Shown piece after piece: positions 55,226 through 63,993 of a stretch of 64,000 nucleotides of DNA. The translations under genes were made by a program, and so were the position numbers. The notes under the pieces were generated by a model that saw only the letters and a list, made by a program, of their open reading frames with translations, had not been told where the DNA came from and searched no databases. The number at the start of each line of letters is the position of its first letter. Position 1 is the first letter of the stretch. The DNA is taken from the NCBI GenBank assembly GCA_016721195.1, contig JADKIO010000010.1:13501-77500 (forward strand). Reading direction: 5' to 3'. The stretch is from Candidatus Geothrix skivensis (lineage in GTDB: Bacteria; Acidobacteriota; Holophagae; Holophagales; Holophagaceae).

Positions 55226-56599
55226 ATGGAACGCTTCATCGGCCTGGCCGGCATCGTGGCCTTCATGGCCCTGGCCTACCTCCTGTCCCACAAGCGCAGC
55301 GCCATCCACTGGCGGACCATCGCCTGGGGGCTTGGGCTCCAGTGGATCTTCGCCCTCATCGTGCTGAAGGGGGCCCTGATCTCGGGGCTGCTGTCCTTCC
55401 TGCCCTTTCCGAAGGGTACCGGCTGGGTGGTGCTGCTGCTGATGTTCACGCCCATGCTGCTGCGGCGGTTCGCTTCCTATGAGAACAAGACCCTGAACTG
55501 GGGGCTCTTTGGCCTCATCGTCCTGGGCCTGCTCCGCGGCAACCTGGTGGGCGCCTCCTTCGACCGGATGCGCATCGTGGTGGAACACCTCATGGCCTAC
55601 GCCCACGAGGGCGCCAGCTTTGTGTTCGGCTCGCTGTCCGACGGCCCGGGGGGCAAGGTCGGCATGGTGTTCGCCTTCGCTGTGTTGCCGACCATCATCT
55701 TCGTGGCCTCGATCTTCGCGGTGCTCTACTACCTCGGCATCATGCAGTGGGTGGTCAGCGCCGCGGCCCGTGCCATGGGGCGCTTCCTGAAGGTCTCGGG
55801 TGCGGAGAGCGTCAGCGTGGCCGCCAGCATCCTCATGGGCCAGACCGAGGCACCGCTCACCATCCGGCCCTTCCTGGCGAAGATGACCCGCAGCGAGCTG
55901 ATGGTCATCATGACGGCGGGCATGGCCCATGTCTCCGGCAGCATCATGGTCGCCTACGTCCAGGTGGCCCACGTGGACATCGTCCATCTGCTCACGGCGG
56001 TGATCATGACGGCCCCTGGCGCCGTGATGATGGCCAAGCTGCTGGAACCGGAAACCGAAACACCGGAGACCTCCGGCGACATCAAGGTGGACATCCCGAA
56101 CCACGATGCGAATGTGCTGGATGCCGCGGCCCGCGGCGCCTTCGAGGGGGGCCAGCTGGCCTTCAACGTGGCGGTCATGCTCATCGCCTTCATCGCCCTC
56201 ATCTACCTTCTCAACGGGCTGATGAAGGCCGTGCATCCAGGGTTCAGCCTGGAGTTGGTCCTGGGCTGGGCCTTCAAGATCCCCGCATTCCTCATGGGCG
56301 TGCCCTGGGATGAGGCAGGTCAGGTCGGAGGGCTGCTGGGCAAGCGCATGGTGATCAACGAATTCGTAGCCTTCCTTGACCTGGGGAACATGACGGCTCT
56401 TTCCGCCAAGGCCAAGCTCATCTCCACCTTTGCCCTCTGCGGGTTCGCCAATTTCAGCAGCATCGCCATCCAGGTGGGTGGCATCGGCGCCCTCGTCCCC
56501 GAACGCCGGGGCGACCTGGCCCGTCTGGGTTTGCGAGCCATGCTGGCGGGCACCCTGGCGAATTTCCTGAGCGCCTGCATCGCGGGGATCCTGACCTAG
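55226..56599 (+). CDS. nupC: NupC-type concentrative nucleoside transporter
   Basis: A 457-residue membrane transporter of the CNT family that brings in nucleosides with H+ or Na+. About ten hydrophobic helices are seen, with family segments such as ILMGQTEAPLTIRPFLAKMT, ELMVIMTAGMAHVSGS and GFANFSSIAIQVGGIGALVP near the C-terminus. AGGAG is upstream of ATG 55226. The length is slightly greater than E. coli NupC. No nucleoside catabolic genes are next to it. Confidence 0.93.
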   Translation: MERFIGLAGIVAFMALAYLLSHKRSAIHWRTIAWGLGLQWIFALIVLKGALISGLLSFLPFPKGTGWVVLLLMFTPMLLRRFASYENKTLNWGLFGLIVLGLLRGNLVGASFDRMRIVVEHLMAYAHEGASFVFGSLSDGPGGKVGMVFAFAVLPTIIFVASIFAVLYYLGIMQWVVSAAARAMGRFLKVSGAESVSVAASILMGQTEAPLTIRPFLAKMTRSELMVIMTAGMAHVSGSIMVAYVQVAHVDIVHLLTAVIMTAPGAVMMAKLLEPETETPETSGDIKVDIPNHDANVLDAAARGAFEGGQLAFNVAVMLIAFIALIYLLNGLMKAVHPGFSLELVLGWAFKIPAFLMGVPWDEAGQVGGLLGKRMVINEFVAFLDLGNMTALSAKAKLISTFALCGFANFSSIAIQVGGIGALVPERRGDLARLGLRAMLAGTLANFLSACIAGILT

Positions 56600-56677
56600 G
56601 CCAAAACTACCCACCATTGGTTTCAGTGTTCCAGTTTTTCGAATGGGCTGCCGAAGAGGGGGTCATTGGAGGATCCC

Positions 56678-57178
56678 ATGGCCCGATTCAGCCCCGTGTT
56701 CTTGACTCTTGCCCTCGCCGCGGGGGCGCTCGCCGCGGGGGACTACGACTCCCTGTTCGGGGCGATCAAGAAATCCTGGCCCCAGTACCAGTCTGTGGCC
56801 GTGGTGTGTGACACGAACGGGAGCAAGGCCGCCCTGGCATCCCTGACGAGCTCCGCCGGAGGCATGAAGCTGCTGGTGGTGGATGTGAAGGGACCCCAGG
56901 ACATGGGCAAGGCCATCGCCGCGTTGACCAACCGGAAGCCCGATGTGGTCATCCTCCTCTCTGGTGATCACATTGCCGGGGATGGATCCAGCGCCGCTGG
57001 TTTCCTCATCAAGCGCATGGCCGAGATCAAGATTCCGACGGCAGCCATCACGGAGGCAGGGGCCAAGCAGGGTGCAGTACTGGCCATCGGCCAGGGCACC
57101 GGTGGAAAGCTGATGTCCAACGCCAAGGTCGCGGCCGTGGCCGGCCTGGCCGTGCCCGCTGGCGCCACCTCGATCTAG
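56678..57178 (+). CDS. small exported ABC-substrate-binding-like protein
   Basis: A 166-residue protein with signal peptide ARFSPVFLTLALAAGALAA. The rest looks like one lobe of a type I periplasmic binding protein (VVCDTNGSKAALASL, KPDVVILLSGDHIAG, IPTAAITEAGAKQGAVLAIG). It is about half the usual length of ABC_sub_bind proteins, so it may be a truncated or single-lobe form. GGAGGA precedes the start. No permease genes are adjacent. Function uncertain. Confidence 0.7.
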   Translation: MARFSPVFLTLALAAGALAAGDYDSLFGAIKKSWPQYQSVAVVCDTNGSKAALASLTSSAGGMKLLVVDVKGPQDMGKAIAALTNRKPDVVILLSGDHIAGDGSSAAGFLIKRMAEIKIPTAAITEAGAKQGAVLAIGQGTGGKLMSNAKVAAVAGLAVPAGATSI

Positions 57179-57204
57179 GGCACTGGCCTCCCCTGCATCC
57201 GGCT

Positions 57205-58044
57205 TCAGTTGATGGTCTCCGGCTCCTCGGGGCCGTCGTGGGGGGGCTCCACGCCCCGCCAGCCGGCTCTCCAGGCCAGATTCATGAGCAGGGTCAGGGC
57301 GATGTAGGACGCGAAGAAGCCCACGAAGAAGCGCTGCTGGAAGAGGACCAGGAGGGCCAGGAGGATCGTCACGCTGAGGTAGGTGACCATGACCGAGCGC
57401 AGCGAAGTCGCCTTCTTCTTGAAGCTGGAAAACCGGATGGTCGAGACCATCAGCAGACCTACGAGGAAGAGCCCCGCGGCAAATGAATAGGCCAGGGCGC
57501 TCGTGCTGGGCGGGGTGGGGTGCCAGATGATGACGGAGGCCACGCAGGCGGCTCCGGCGGGGATGGGCAGTCCCACGAAGAAGCGGGAGTCCACGGCGCC
57601 CACCTGCACGTTGAAGCGAGCCAGACGCAGGGCGCCACAGGCCGTGAACACGAAGCAGGCGGCCCAGCCGGCGGCCCGCAGGTGGGAGTCGTGGATGCCC
57701 AGCTGGAAGAAGGCGTAGCGGTAGGCGAGGATGGCGGGGGCCATCCCGAAGCTGATCACATCGGCCAGGCTGTCCAGCTGCACGCCGAATTCCGTGGCGG
57801 TGTTGGTGGCCCGGGCGACCCGGCCGTCCAGCCCATCGAAGATGCCCGCGAGCACCAGCAGGCCAGCGGCCCACAGGAAGAACCGTTCAGGCGTGGCCCC
57901 TGCGGCGTTGATGGACATGACCACGCTGGAGAACCCGCAGAACACCGAGGCCATGGTGATGCTGGAGGGCAGGACGAACATGGAGCGGCGCATGGCGCGC
58001 TTCCGCCGGGCTCGACGTTCCTCGGGACTCAGACGGGGTCGCAT
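57205..58044 (-). CDS. pssA: CDP-diacylglycerol-serine O-phosphatidyltransferase
   Basis: A 279-residue membrane enzyme making phosphatidylserine, the precursor of phosphatidylethanolamine. The CDP-alcohol transferase motif is present as FDGLDGRVARATNTATEFG followed by QLDSLADVISFG (DGxxAR...GxxxD...D pattern). Several helices follow to the C-terminus. The length is typical of PssA type II. It is convergent with the binding-protein-like gene. The partner decarboxylase psd is not in the window. Confidence 0.93.
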   Translation of the reverse strand: MRPRLSPEERRARRKRAMRRSMFVLPSSITMASVFCGFSSVVMSINAAGATPERFFLWAAGLLVLAGIFDGLDGRVARATNTATEFGVQLDSLADVISFGMAPAILAYRYAFFQLGIHDSHLRAAGWAACFVFTACGALRLARFNVQVGAVDSRFFVGLPIPAGAACVASVIIWHPTPPSTSALAYSFAAGLFLVGLLMVSTIRFSSFKKKATSLRSVMVTYLSVTILLALLVLFQQRFFVGFFASYIALTLLMNLAWRAGWRGVEPPHDGPEEPETIN

Positions 58045-58110
58045 GAGGACAGTTTCTCACATCCTGGACCATGGAGCATGTCGAGCGAACGGAAGGGTAT
58101 CCTGACGGGA

Positions 58111-58230
58111 ATGGAGGCTTGGTTGAAGCACGTAGTGGTGATCGGTGATGGGCATGCCGGGATTGTCCCCCACGATAGGAGGGAGGCCTTGATCCCCAAG
58201 GTCTGCGCCGGGTCGAAGGGATTGCGATGA
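58111..58230 (+). pseudogene. partial duplicate of mnmG 5' end
   Basis: A 39-codon frame beginning MEAWLKHVVVIGDGHAGI. The segment 58129-58164 aligns with the real mnmG start at 58232-58267 at about 28 of 36 bases, most differences falling in third codon positions. The rest of the frame (VPHDRREALIPKVCAGSKG) does not resemble MnmG. Its TGA overlaps the mnmG ATG. It could be a decayed duplication or a short coupled leader. Confidence 0.5.
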
Positions 58231-60110
58231 TGCATGTCGTGGTCATTGGCGGCGGGCATGCGGGGATCGAGGCTGCGCACATTGCGGCACGCATGGGCAT
58301 GGCCACGACCCTGCTGACCATGAACCTGGACCAGATCGGCCAGATGAGCTGCAATCCCAGCATCGGTGGAGTGGGCAAGGGCCACATGGTCCGGGAGCTG
58401 GACGCACTGGGTGGCGCCATGGGGCGCCTCATCGATGCCACGGGGATCCATTTCCGCATCCTCAACGAAAGCCGGGGCGTGGCCGTGCGGGGCCCCCGGG
58501 CTCAGGCGGACAAGGTGAAATACCGCATGGCCGCCAGGAGGGTGCTGGAACATGCCGAGCACCTCAAGCTGCGTCAGGGCACGGCTGCCGGCCTGGTCTG
58601 GCGGTTGGGAACCCGCGGCCTGAGGGGTGTGGAGCTTCTGGATGGGTCGCTGATCCCCTGTGATGCGGTGGTCCTCACCAGCGGGACCTTTCTGAACGGC
58701 CGCATCCTCATCGGTGACCGGCGCCTGGAGGCGGGGCGGGCGGGAGAGCCCGCCAGCACCCACCTGGCGGAGCAGCTGCGCTCCCTCGGGCTGCGGCACC
58801 GGCGCCTGAAGACCGGTACCAGTCCACGGCTGGCGCGCGGAAGCATCGATTTCACCCGACTGCAGATCCAGCCCGGGGATGACCCACCCCGGCCCTTCAG
58901 CTTCTTCAGTCCCGGCATCCCGCAGCCTCAGGTGCCCTGTCACATCGTCCACACCACGGCGGAAACCGAGCGCATCGTGCGGGAAAACCTGCCGAAATCC
59001 AGCCTCTACGGGGGCCACATCGAAGGGATCGGTCCCCGGTACTGTCCCTCCATCGAAGACAAGTTCGTAAAATTCCCCAACAAAGGCCGACACCAGGTCT
59101 TCGTGGAGCCCGAGAGCCTGGAGACTGAAGAAATCTACCTGGCGGGTTTGTCCACCTCCATGCCCCCGGAGGTGCAGGTCCAAATGGTTCGTAGCCTCCC
59201 GGGCTTCGAGGTGGCCGAGATCCTGCGGCCGGGCTATGCCATCGAGTACGACAGCTTCGACCCCCTCCAACTCCGTCGGGATCTGTCCGTGGAAGGCCTG
59301 GATGGCGTTTGGTTCGCTGGCCAGGTCAATGGCACCACGGGTTACGAGGAGGCTGCCGGTCAAGGCCTCCTGGCTGGGATCAATGCCGTGCGTTGGCTGA
59401 GGGATCGGGAGCCGATCATCCTGGCCCGGGATCAGGCCTACATCGGCGTCATGGTGGACGATCTCGTCACCAAGGGGACCGATGAGCCCTACCGGATGCT
59501 CACCGCCCGGGCCGAACACCGGCTCGGCCTGGCCTGCGATCTGGCGGATGGCCGCCTGCTGGAAGTCGCCAGGGAAGTGGGCGCCCTGCTGCCTGAAGAA
59601 CTGACCCGGATGGAAGCCAAGGTCGTCCGCAGGCACCGTACGAAGGTGCTTTGCGAGGAAGCCTGGGTGACCCAGACCAGTGCCTTTGGTCCCATCGCCA
59701 CCGGAGCGGGCGTCCGCCTTGAGTCGGGCTTGACCCTTTCGGACCTGTTCCGGCGTCAGCAGATCGGGCCGGTCGAAGCAGATGCCTGCCTGGCCCTGCT
59801 GGAGGGATGGGACCTGGAATCCCCGGGGTGGCACCACGCCACCGAACGGGACCTGCTGCTGTTCGACCTGCGCTATGCGCCCTACCGGGACCGGGAAGCC
59901 AAGCTGCTGGAGGGGCAGCGGGGTTGGGATCATGTCCGGATCCCCTCGGATCTGAGGGTGGAGCAGCTTCATGGAATTTCTAGGGAAGCCTTGGAAAAAC
60001 TGGTTTTACACCGTCCAGAAACCCTGGGTCAGGCCAGCCGGATCCCGGGAATCACACCGGCGGCAGTGACCCTGCTCCACCTTTTTATTCATCGCTTACG
60101 GAGCATATAA
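58227..60110 (+). CDS. mnmG: tRNA uridine-5-carboxymethylaminomethyl modification enzyme MnmG
   Basis: A 627-residue FAD enzyme that with MnmE modifies U34 of certain tRNAs. FAD-binding VVVIGGGHAGIEAAH is at residues 4-18. NPSIGGVGKGHMVRELDALGG and VLTSGTFLNGRILIG follow, and near the middle are YCPSIEDKFVKFPNKGRH and FAGQVNGTTGYEEAAGQGL, all MnmG signatures. The C-terminal helical domain ends in HRLRSI. Start ATG at 58227 (a second Met follows immediately). It overlaps the upstream partial duplicate. Confidence 0.96.
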   Translation: MMHVVVIGGGHAGIEAAHIAARMGMATTLLTMNLDQIGQMSCNPSIGGVGKGHMVRELDALGGAMGRLIDATGIHFRILNESRGVAVRGPRAQADKVKYRMAARRVLEHAEHLKLRQGTAAGLVWRLGTRGLRGVELLDGSLIPCDAVVLTSGTFLNGRILIGDRRLEAGRAGEPASTHLAEQLRSLGLRHRRLKTGTSPRLARGSIDFTRLQIQPGDDPPRPFSFFSPGIPQPQVPCHIVHTTAETERIVRENLPKSSLYGGHIEGIGPRYCPSIEDKFVKFPNKGRHQVFVEPESLETEEIYLAGLSTSMPPEVQVQMVRSLPGFEVAEILRPGYAIEYDSFDPLQLRRDLSVEGLDGVWFAGQVNGTTGYEEAAGQGLLAGINAVRWLRDREPIILARDQAYIGVMVDDLVTKGTDEPYRMLTARAEHRLGLACDLADGRLLEVAREVGALLPEELTRMEAKVVRRHRTKVLCEEAWVTQTSAFGPIATGAGVRLESGLTLSDLFRRQQIGPVEADACLALLEGWDLESPGWHHATERDLLLFDLRYAPYRDREAKLLEGQRGWDHVRIPSDLRVEQLHGISREALEKLVLHRPETLGQASRIPGITPAAVTLLHLFIHRLRSI

Positions 60111-60128
60111 TCCATTCGTAATTTTTCA

Positions 60129-60159
60129 TTGAGCTTTCATGTAACTGTAACCTTATACT
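60129..60159 (+). promoter_or_regulatory. MerR-type promoter with 19-bp spacer
   Basis: TTGAGC (60129-60134) and TATACT (60154-60159) are separated by exactly 19 bases, the stretched spacing of MerR-activated promoters. The spacer contains TGTAACTGTAACC. It lies 28 bp before the merR-type gene, whose start has AGGAGG, so the regulator probably controls its own operon with copZ and copA. Confidence 0.7.
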
Positions 60160-60187
60160 TGAGGCGTCCCTTGAACAGGAGGTGCCC

Positions 60188-60670
60188 ATGGAGATCCCGT
60201 CCACTCACTTGGCCGTTCCAGTCTCTCCCTCGCTGCCGCTGCTGAAGATCGGCCAGATCGCGTCGAAGACGGGAATCACGGCTCGAAACCTGCGTTTCTA
60301 CGCTGATGCCGGGGTGTTCGGCGACTTGCCGCGGTCGCCCAAGGGCTACCGGTTGTTCCCTGTGGAGGCGGTGCAGTGGATCCAGATCCTCCAGGCCGCG
60401 CAGGCGGCGGGGTTCAGCCTGGATGAGATCCAGGAGCTCCTGAGGGCGCTCCGTCAGGACAGCACTCCCTGCGAGCATGTGCGGGAAGCCCTGGGCGGCA
60501 AGCTCCACGCGCTGGAGATCAAGCTCATTGAAATCAATCAGCTGGTGGAAATCCTGCGCATCACCCTGGGCACGCCCGATGGACAAAGCAGCAAACTGGG
60601 CTGCAATCTGATGGAAACCCTTCTGGCCGAGTCCAAGCGTCTGCCGGCTCTCGCGGAACACCGGGCCTGA
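60188..60670 (+). CDS. MerR-family metalloregulator
   Basis: A 160-residue activator. The DNA-binding domain has KIGQIASKTGITARNLRFY and GYRLFPVEAVQWIQILQ. A dimerisation helix follows, and the metal loop region contains PCEHV, then a Cys in LGCNLMETLLAE. These two Cys correspond to the first and last of the ZntR/PbrR set; the middle CC pair is absent, and it is not a clear CueR either. The ATG at 60188 follows AGGAGG. It is first in an operon with a CopZ-type chaperone and CopA, so copper(I) is the likely signal. Confidence 0.88.
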   Translation: MEIPSTHLAVPVSPSLPLLKIGQIASKTGITARNLRFYADAGVFGDLPRSPKGYRLFPVEAVQWIQILQAAQAAGFSLDEIQELLRALRQDSTPCEHVREALGGKLHALEIKLIEINQLVEILRITLGTPDGQSSKLGCNLMETLLAESKRLPALAEHRA

Positions 60671-60689
60671 GGCCTGCATGGAGGAAGAG

Positions 60690-60896
60690 ATGACGACGGG
60701 GTTGTTTCGTGTTCATGGCATGACCTGTGGCGGATGCGCCAAGCATGTGGAAAAGGCCCTTCGGACCGTGCCGGGCGTGGCAGGTGTGGTCGTGGATGTG
60801 GCCAAGGGGACGGTCAGTGTGGAGGGCACGGCTTCTTTCGAGTCGATGGCCGCCAGCGTGGGGACGGCGGGTTACGAACTGACCGCCACGGTCTGA
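60690..60896 (+). CDS. copZ: CopZ-like copper chaperone (HMA domain)
   Basis: A 68-residue heavy-metal-associated protein with the MTCGGC copper(I)-binding motif at residues 11-16. The ATG at 60690 was chosen over 60678 because GGAGGAAG lies just upstream of it and the length matches CopZ. It hands copper to CopA. It starts 19 bases after the MerR gene. Confidence 0.92.
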   Translation: MTTGLFRVHGMTCGGCAKHVEKALRTVPGVAGVVVDVAKGTVSVEGTASFESMAASVGTAGYELTATV

Positions 60897-60915
60897 CGCG
60901 GCCGCGGGAGAGGGC

Positions 60916-63021
60916 TTGAACTCGCAAACTTTCCAGGTGTCTGGTATGACGTGCGCATCCTGCGTCCGTCATGTGGAAAGGGCCCTGGCAGGCACCCCTG
61001 GGGTTTCCTCCGCCTCGGTGAACCTGGCAACGTCCCAGGTGACCCTTGAAGGGACGGCCTCTTTCGAAGAATTGGCCCGCCAGGTCGAGGAGGCTGGCTA
61101 CGGGCTGAGTCGGATTCAACCCCAGTCGATTGAGGAAGAGGATCTGGCTCCGGCCAGGCGAAGGATGCTCGGCGCCCTGGTCCTCACGGCCCCCCTGCTG
61201 GCAACCATGATCCCCGGCCTAGGCCTTCACCTCCCTGGCTGGCTGGAGGCCCTGCTTTCCACCCCGGTGGTCTTCGGCGCAGGGTCTGGGTTCTTCCGGC
61301 GCGCCTGGCGCCAGGCGCTGCACGCCCAAGCCTCCATGGACACCCTCATCGCCCTGGGTGCGGGCACGGCCTGGGCCTTCGCGGTGTTCGAGTGGTGGCG
61401 GGGCGCGCACCATCTCAGTTTTGAAACGGCCTCGGCCCTTGTGGCCTTTCTCCTGACGGGAAAATACCTCGAGGCCCGGGCCAAGTCCCGAGCCTCGGAT
61501 GCCATGAGGACACTGCTCGACCTGGCACCCCAGCGGGCCCTGCGGGTGGAGTCCGATGGGAGCCTGCTGGAGGTGGCCGTTGCTCTGCTGCAACCCGGTG
61601 ACCGGGTGCGGATCCTGCCCGGACAGTCCATCCCGGCGGATGGAAGGGTGCGCTCCGGGCAGGCCGAAGTCGACGAGTCCATGCTGACCGGGGAGCCCAT
61701 GCCGGTGCCCAAAGGATCTGGTGACCCACTGGTGGCGGGCACGGTGGTCCATGGTTCGGCCCTGGAAATGGAAGTCCGCGCCATTGGGGCTGAGACCCAG
61801 TTGGCGCGCATGGCGGCGCTGGTGGCCCAGGCCCAGGGGTCGAAGGCTCCGGCCCAGGAGGTAGCGGACCGCATCAGCGCTGTGTTCGTGCCGGTCATAC
61901 TCGGGCTCGCGCTGGTGACCTTCGCGGGGTGGTGGTGGCTGGGTGGGGGACTGGGTCAGGCCTGGCGACCAGCCGTGACGCTGCTGGTGATCGCCTGTCC
62001 CTGCGCCCTCGGACTGGCAACGCCGGTGGCCGTGATGGTGGGCCTGGGCGCGGCCGCCCGGAAGGGCGTTCTGGTGCGGGATGCGGCGGCGCTGGAGGCC
62101 CTTGGGCAAGCCACGGACCTGGTGTTCGACAAGACCGGCACCCTCACGGAAGGTCGGCCCAGCCTGAGAGCCGTGGTGTCCTGCGGCGTTGCCGAGGAGT
62201 ATGAACTGTTGGGCCTGGCGGCCAGCCTGGAGCAGGATTCGGAACACCCCATTGCCCGGGGGATTCGCATGGCCTTCGATGGTTCGCTCCGGCCCGTTGA
62301 AACTTTCCGCACCCATCCGGGGGGTGGCATTTCCGGCAGCATCGGCGGAGTGCAGTGGAAGCTGGGGAACGAAGCCTTTCTGGGGGTCTCCTTTCCGACA
62401 TCTGGAGAAGATGGAATCGCAGTGGGGTTGGCGGACGAGACCGGCCTTCAGGGCGTGTTCCTCCTGGGGGACCAGCTCCGGGTGGAGGCGACCCGGGTGG
62501 TTCGAGACCTCCTTGGTCAGGGATTGAAACTCCACCTACTGACCGGGGACCGAGCCTCTGCCGCCCGTTCCATGGCAGAGGCCGTGGGCATCTCTGAGGT
62601 GGTTGCCGAGGTTCGACCCGAGGGAAAGCTGGCAGAGATCAAGGCCTTACAGGCACGAGGCGCGGTGGTTGGATTCGTGGGTGACGGTGTCAATGACGCC
62701 CCAGCCCTTGCCCAGGCTGACTGCGGCATCGCCATGGGCTCCGGTGCTGGGGAACAGGGGACCGGGGCCGCCATGGCCGCCGCGCCCCTGGTGCTCCTGC
62801 GTCCAGGATTGGAGGGGATTCTGACCGCCCGGCGACTGGCCCGCCGCACGCACCGCATCATTCGCCAGAACCTCGCCTGGGCCTTCGGCTACAACCTGGT
62901 GCTGGTGCCCTTGGCGGCTTTCGGTCAACTGGAACGCTTCGGCGGGCCTATGCTGGCGGGTCTGGCCATGGGCTTGAGTTCCCTCACAGTGGTGCTGAAC
63001 GCCCTTCGGCTGAGGCGCTAG
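60916..63021 (+). CDS. copA: copper(I)-exporting P1B-type ATPase
   Basis: A 701-residue copper pump. An N-terminal HMA domain with MTCASC (residues 11-16) precedes eight helices. Key motifs are ACPCALGLATP (the CPC copper site), DKTGTLTEG (phosphorylated Asp), HPIARGI (the SEHPL-like HP), TGDRASAA, and VGDGVNDAPALAQAD. The last helices carry YN (FGYNLVLVP) and MGLSS, which mark the Cu+ subgroup. The start is TTG at 60916 after AGAGGG. It exports Cu(I) to the periplasm. A hairpin follows the gene. Confidence 0.96.
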   Translation: MNSQTFQVSGMTCASCVRHVERALAGTPGVSSASVNLATSQVTLEGTASFEELARQVEEAGYGLSRIQPQSIEEEDLAPARRRMLGALVLTAPLLATMIPGLGLHLPGWLEALLSTPVVFGAGSGFFRRAWRQALHAQASMDTLIALGAGTAWAFAVFEWWRGAHHLSFETASALVAFLLTGKYLEARAKSRASDAMRTLLDLAPQRALRVESDGSLLEVAVALLQPGDRVRILPGQSIPADGRVRSGQAEVDESMLTGEPMPVPKGSGDPLVAGTVVHGSALEMEVRAIGAETQLARMAALVAQAQGSKAPAQEVADRISAVFVPVILGLALVTFAGWWWLGGGLGQAWRPAVTLLVIACPCALGLATPVAVMVGLGAAARKGVLVRDAAALEALGQATDLVFDKTGTLTEGRPSLRAVVSCGVAEEYELLGLAASLEQDSEHPIARGIRMAFDGSLRPVETFRTHPGGGISGSIGGVQWKLGNEAFLGVSFPTSGEDGIAVGLADETGLQGVFLLGDQLRVEATRVVRDLLGQGLKLHLLTGDRASAARSMAEAVGISEVVAEVRPEGKLAEIKALQARGAVVGFVGDGVNDAPALAQADCGIAMGSGAGEQGTGAAMAAAPLVLLRPGLEGILTARRLARRTHRIIRQNLAWAFGYNLVLVPLAAFGQLERFGGPMLAGLAMGLSSLTVVLNALRLRR

Positions 63022-63022
63022 G

Positions 63023-63076
63023 GGCCGTTTCGGAACAGCCAGTGCACTCCTGGCTGTTCCGTTAGGGGCCCTTGTG
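63023..63076. repeat. dispersed repeat, copy 2
   Basis: Begins GGCCGTTTCGGAACAGCCAG and includes the hairpin after copA. It matches 23779-23830 at about three-quarters identity. Confidence 0.5.
63031..63061. terminator. hairpin between copA and galU (convergent)
   Basis: CGGAACAGCCAG and CTGGCTGTTCCG form a perfect 12-bp stem with a 7-base loop. It serves the convergent copA and galU ends, though T-runs are short. Confidence 0.6.
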
Positions 63077-63120
63077 CCGTCCTCGCCTTCGAAGCGACAA
63101 GAAGGTTCCGCGGGAGCGGC

Positions 63121-63993
63121 CTAGAGACGGCCAGAGAGTTCCTTCAGATAGGCCACGAATTCATCGCGCAGGTTCTCCCGCTTGAGTGCGAACTCCACGT
63201 TGGCCTTCAGGTAGTCCAGCTTGTTGCCGGTGTCATAGCGCTTGGCCGGGATCGGAGCGGCAACGAGTGTGCCCTCCCGGGCGAGGGCCGCCAAGGCATC
63301 CGTGAGCTGGTACTCCCCGCCCACGCCGGGCTCAAGGGCGGCAAGATGATCGAAAACACGGGGTTCCAGAACATATCGGCCAACGACGGCCCAACGGCTG
63401 GGGGCCTTCTCAGGCAAAGGTTTTTCGACAATGGCTGTCACATCCCAGGCTGGGCATGCATGATCGGGAGCATTGACGATGCCGTACCGGGACACGTGCT
63501 CAAGGGGCACTTCCTGGACTCCCACGACGGATTTCCCGGTGGAGCGATAGGCGGAGATGAGGGCATCCAGCGCAGAATCCCGCTCGTCAAAGACATCGTC
63601 ACCCAGGAGCAGGGCGAAGGGCTCGTCGCCAACCGCATAGCGGGCACACAGCACCGCATGGCCCAGGCCCAGCGGCTCGCCCTGGCGGACATAGGCGAAA
63701 TGCGCCAGGTGGCTGATGCCCTGGACGAGCGCCAACTCCTCCTGCTTGCCCCGGCGCCGAAGGGTGTCCTCCAGTTCGAAGGCCACGTCGAAATGGTTCT
63801 CGATGGCAGCCTTTCCGCGGCCCGTCACCAGCACCAGGCTTTCGATGCCTGCGCGGATGGCCTCCTCGACGACATACTGGATGACAGGCGTGTCTACAAG
63901 GGGCAGCATTTCCTTGGGTTGGGCCTTGGTTGCGGGCAGGAAGCGGGTGCCCAGGCCCGCGACGGGAATGACGGCTTTGCGCAGCGTCTTCAT
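63121..63993 (-). CDS. galU: UTP-glucose-1-phosphate uridylyltransferase
   Basis: A 290-residue GalU that makes UDP-glucose for envelope polysaccharide. The start has VIPVAGLGTRFLPATKAQPK, the nucleotide-binding loop, followed by EMLPLVDTPVIQYVVEEA, GLGHAVLCAR, LLLGDDVF (metal Asp) and GGEYQLTDAL. The length and order are typical. It starts seven bases before the right edge of the window, so its promoter lies outside. Confidence 0.96.
   Translation of the reverse strand: MKTLRKAVIPVAGLGTRFLPATKAQPKEMLPLVDTPVIQYVVEEAIRAGIESLVLVTGRGKAAIENHFDVAFELEDTLRRRGKQEELALVQGISHLAHFAYVRQGEPLGLGHAVLCARYAVGDEPFALLLGDDVFDERDSALDALISAYRSTGKSVVGVQEVPLEHVSRYGIVNAPDHACPAWDVTAIVEKPLPEKAPSRWAVVGRYVLEPRVFDHLAALEPGVGGEYQLTDALAALAREGTLVAAPIPAKRYDTGNKLDYLKANVEFALKRENLRDEFVAYLKELSGRL

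Noticed and set aside
58029..59972. Long frame opposite mnmG
   Set aside because: mnmG is unambiguous on the plus strand; the antisense translation is featureless.
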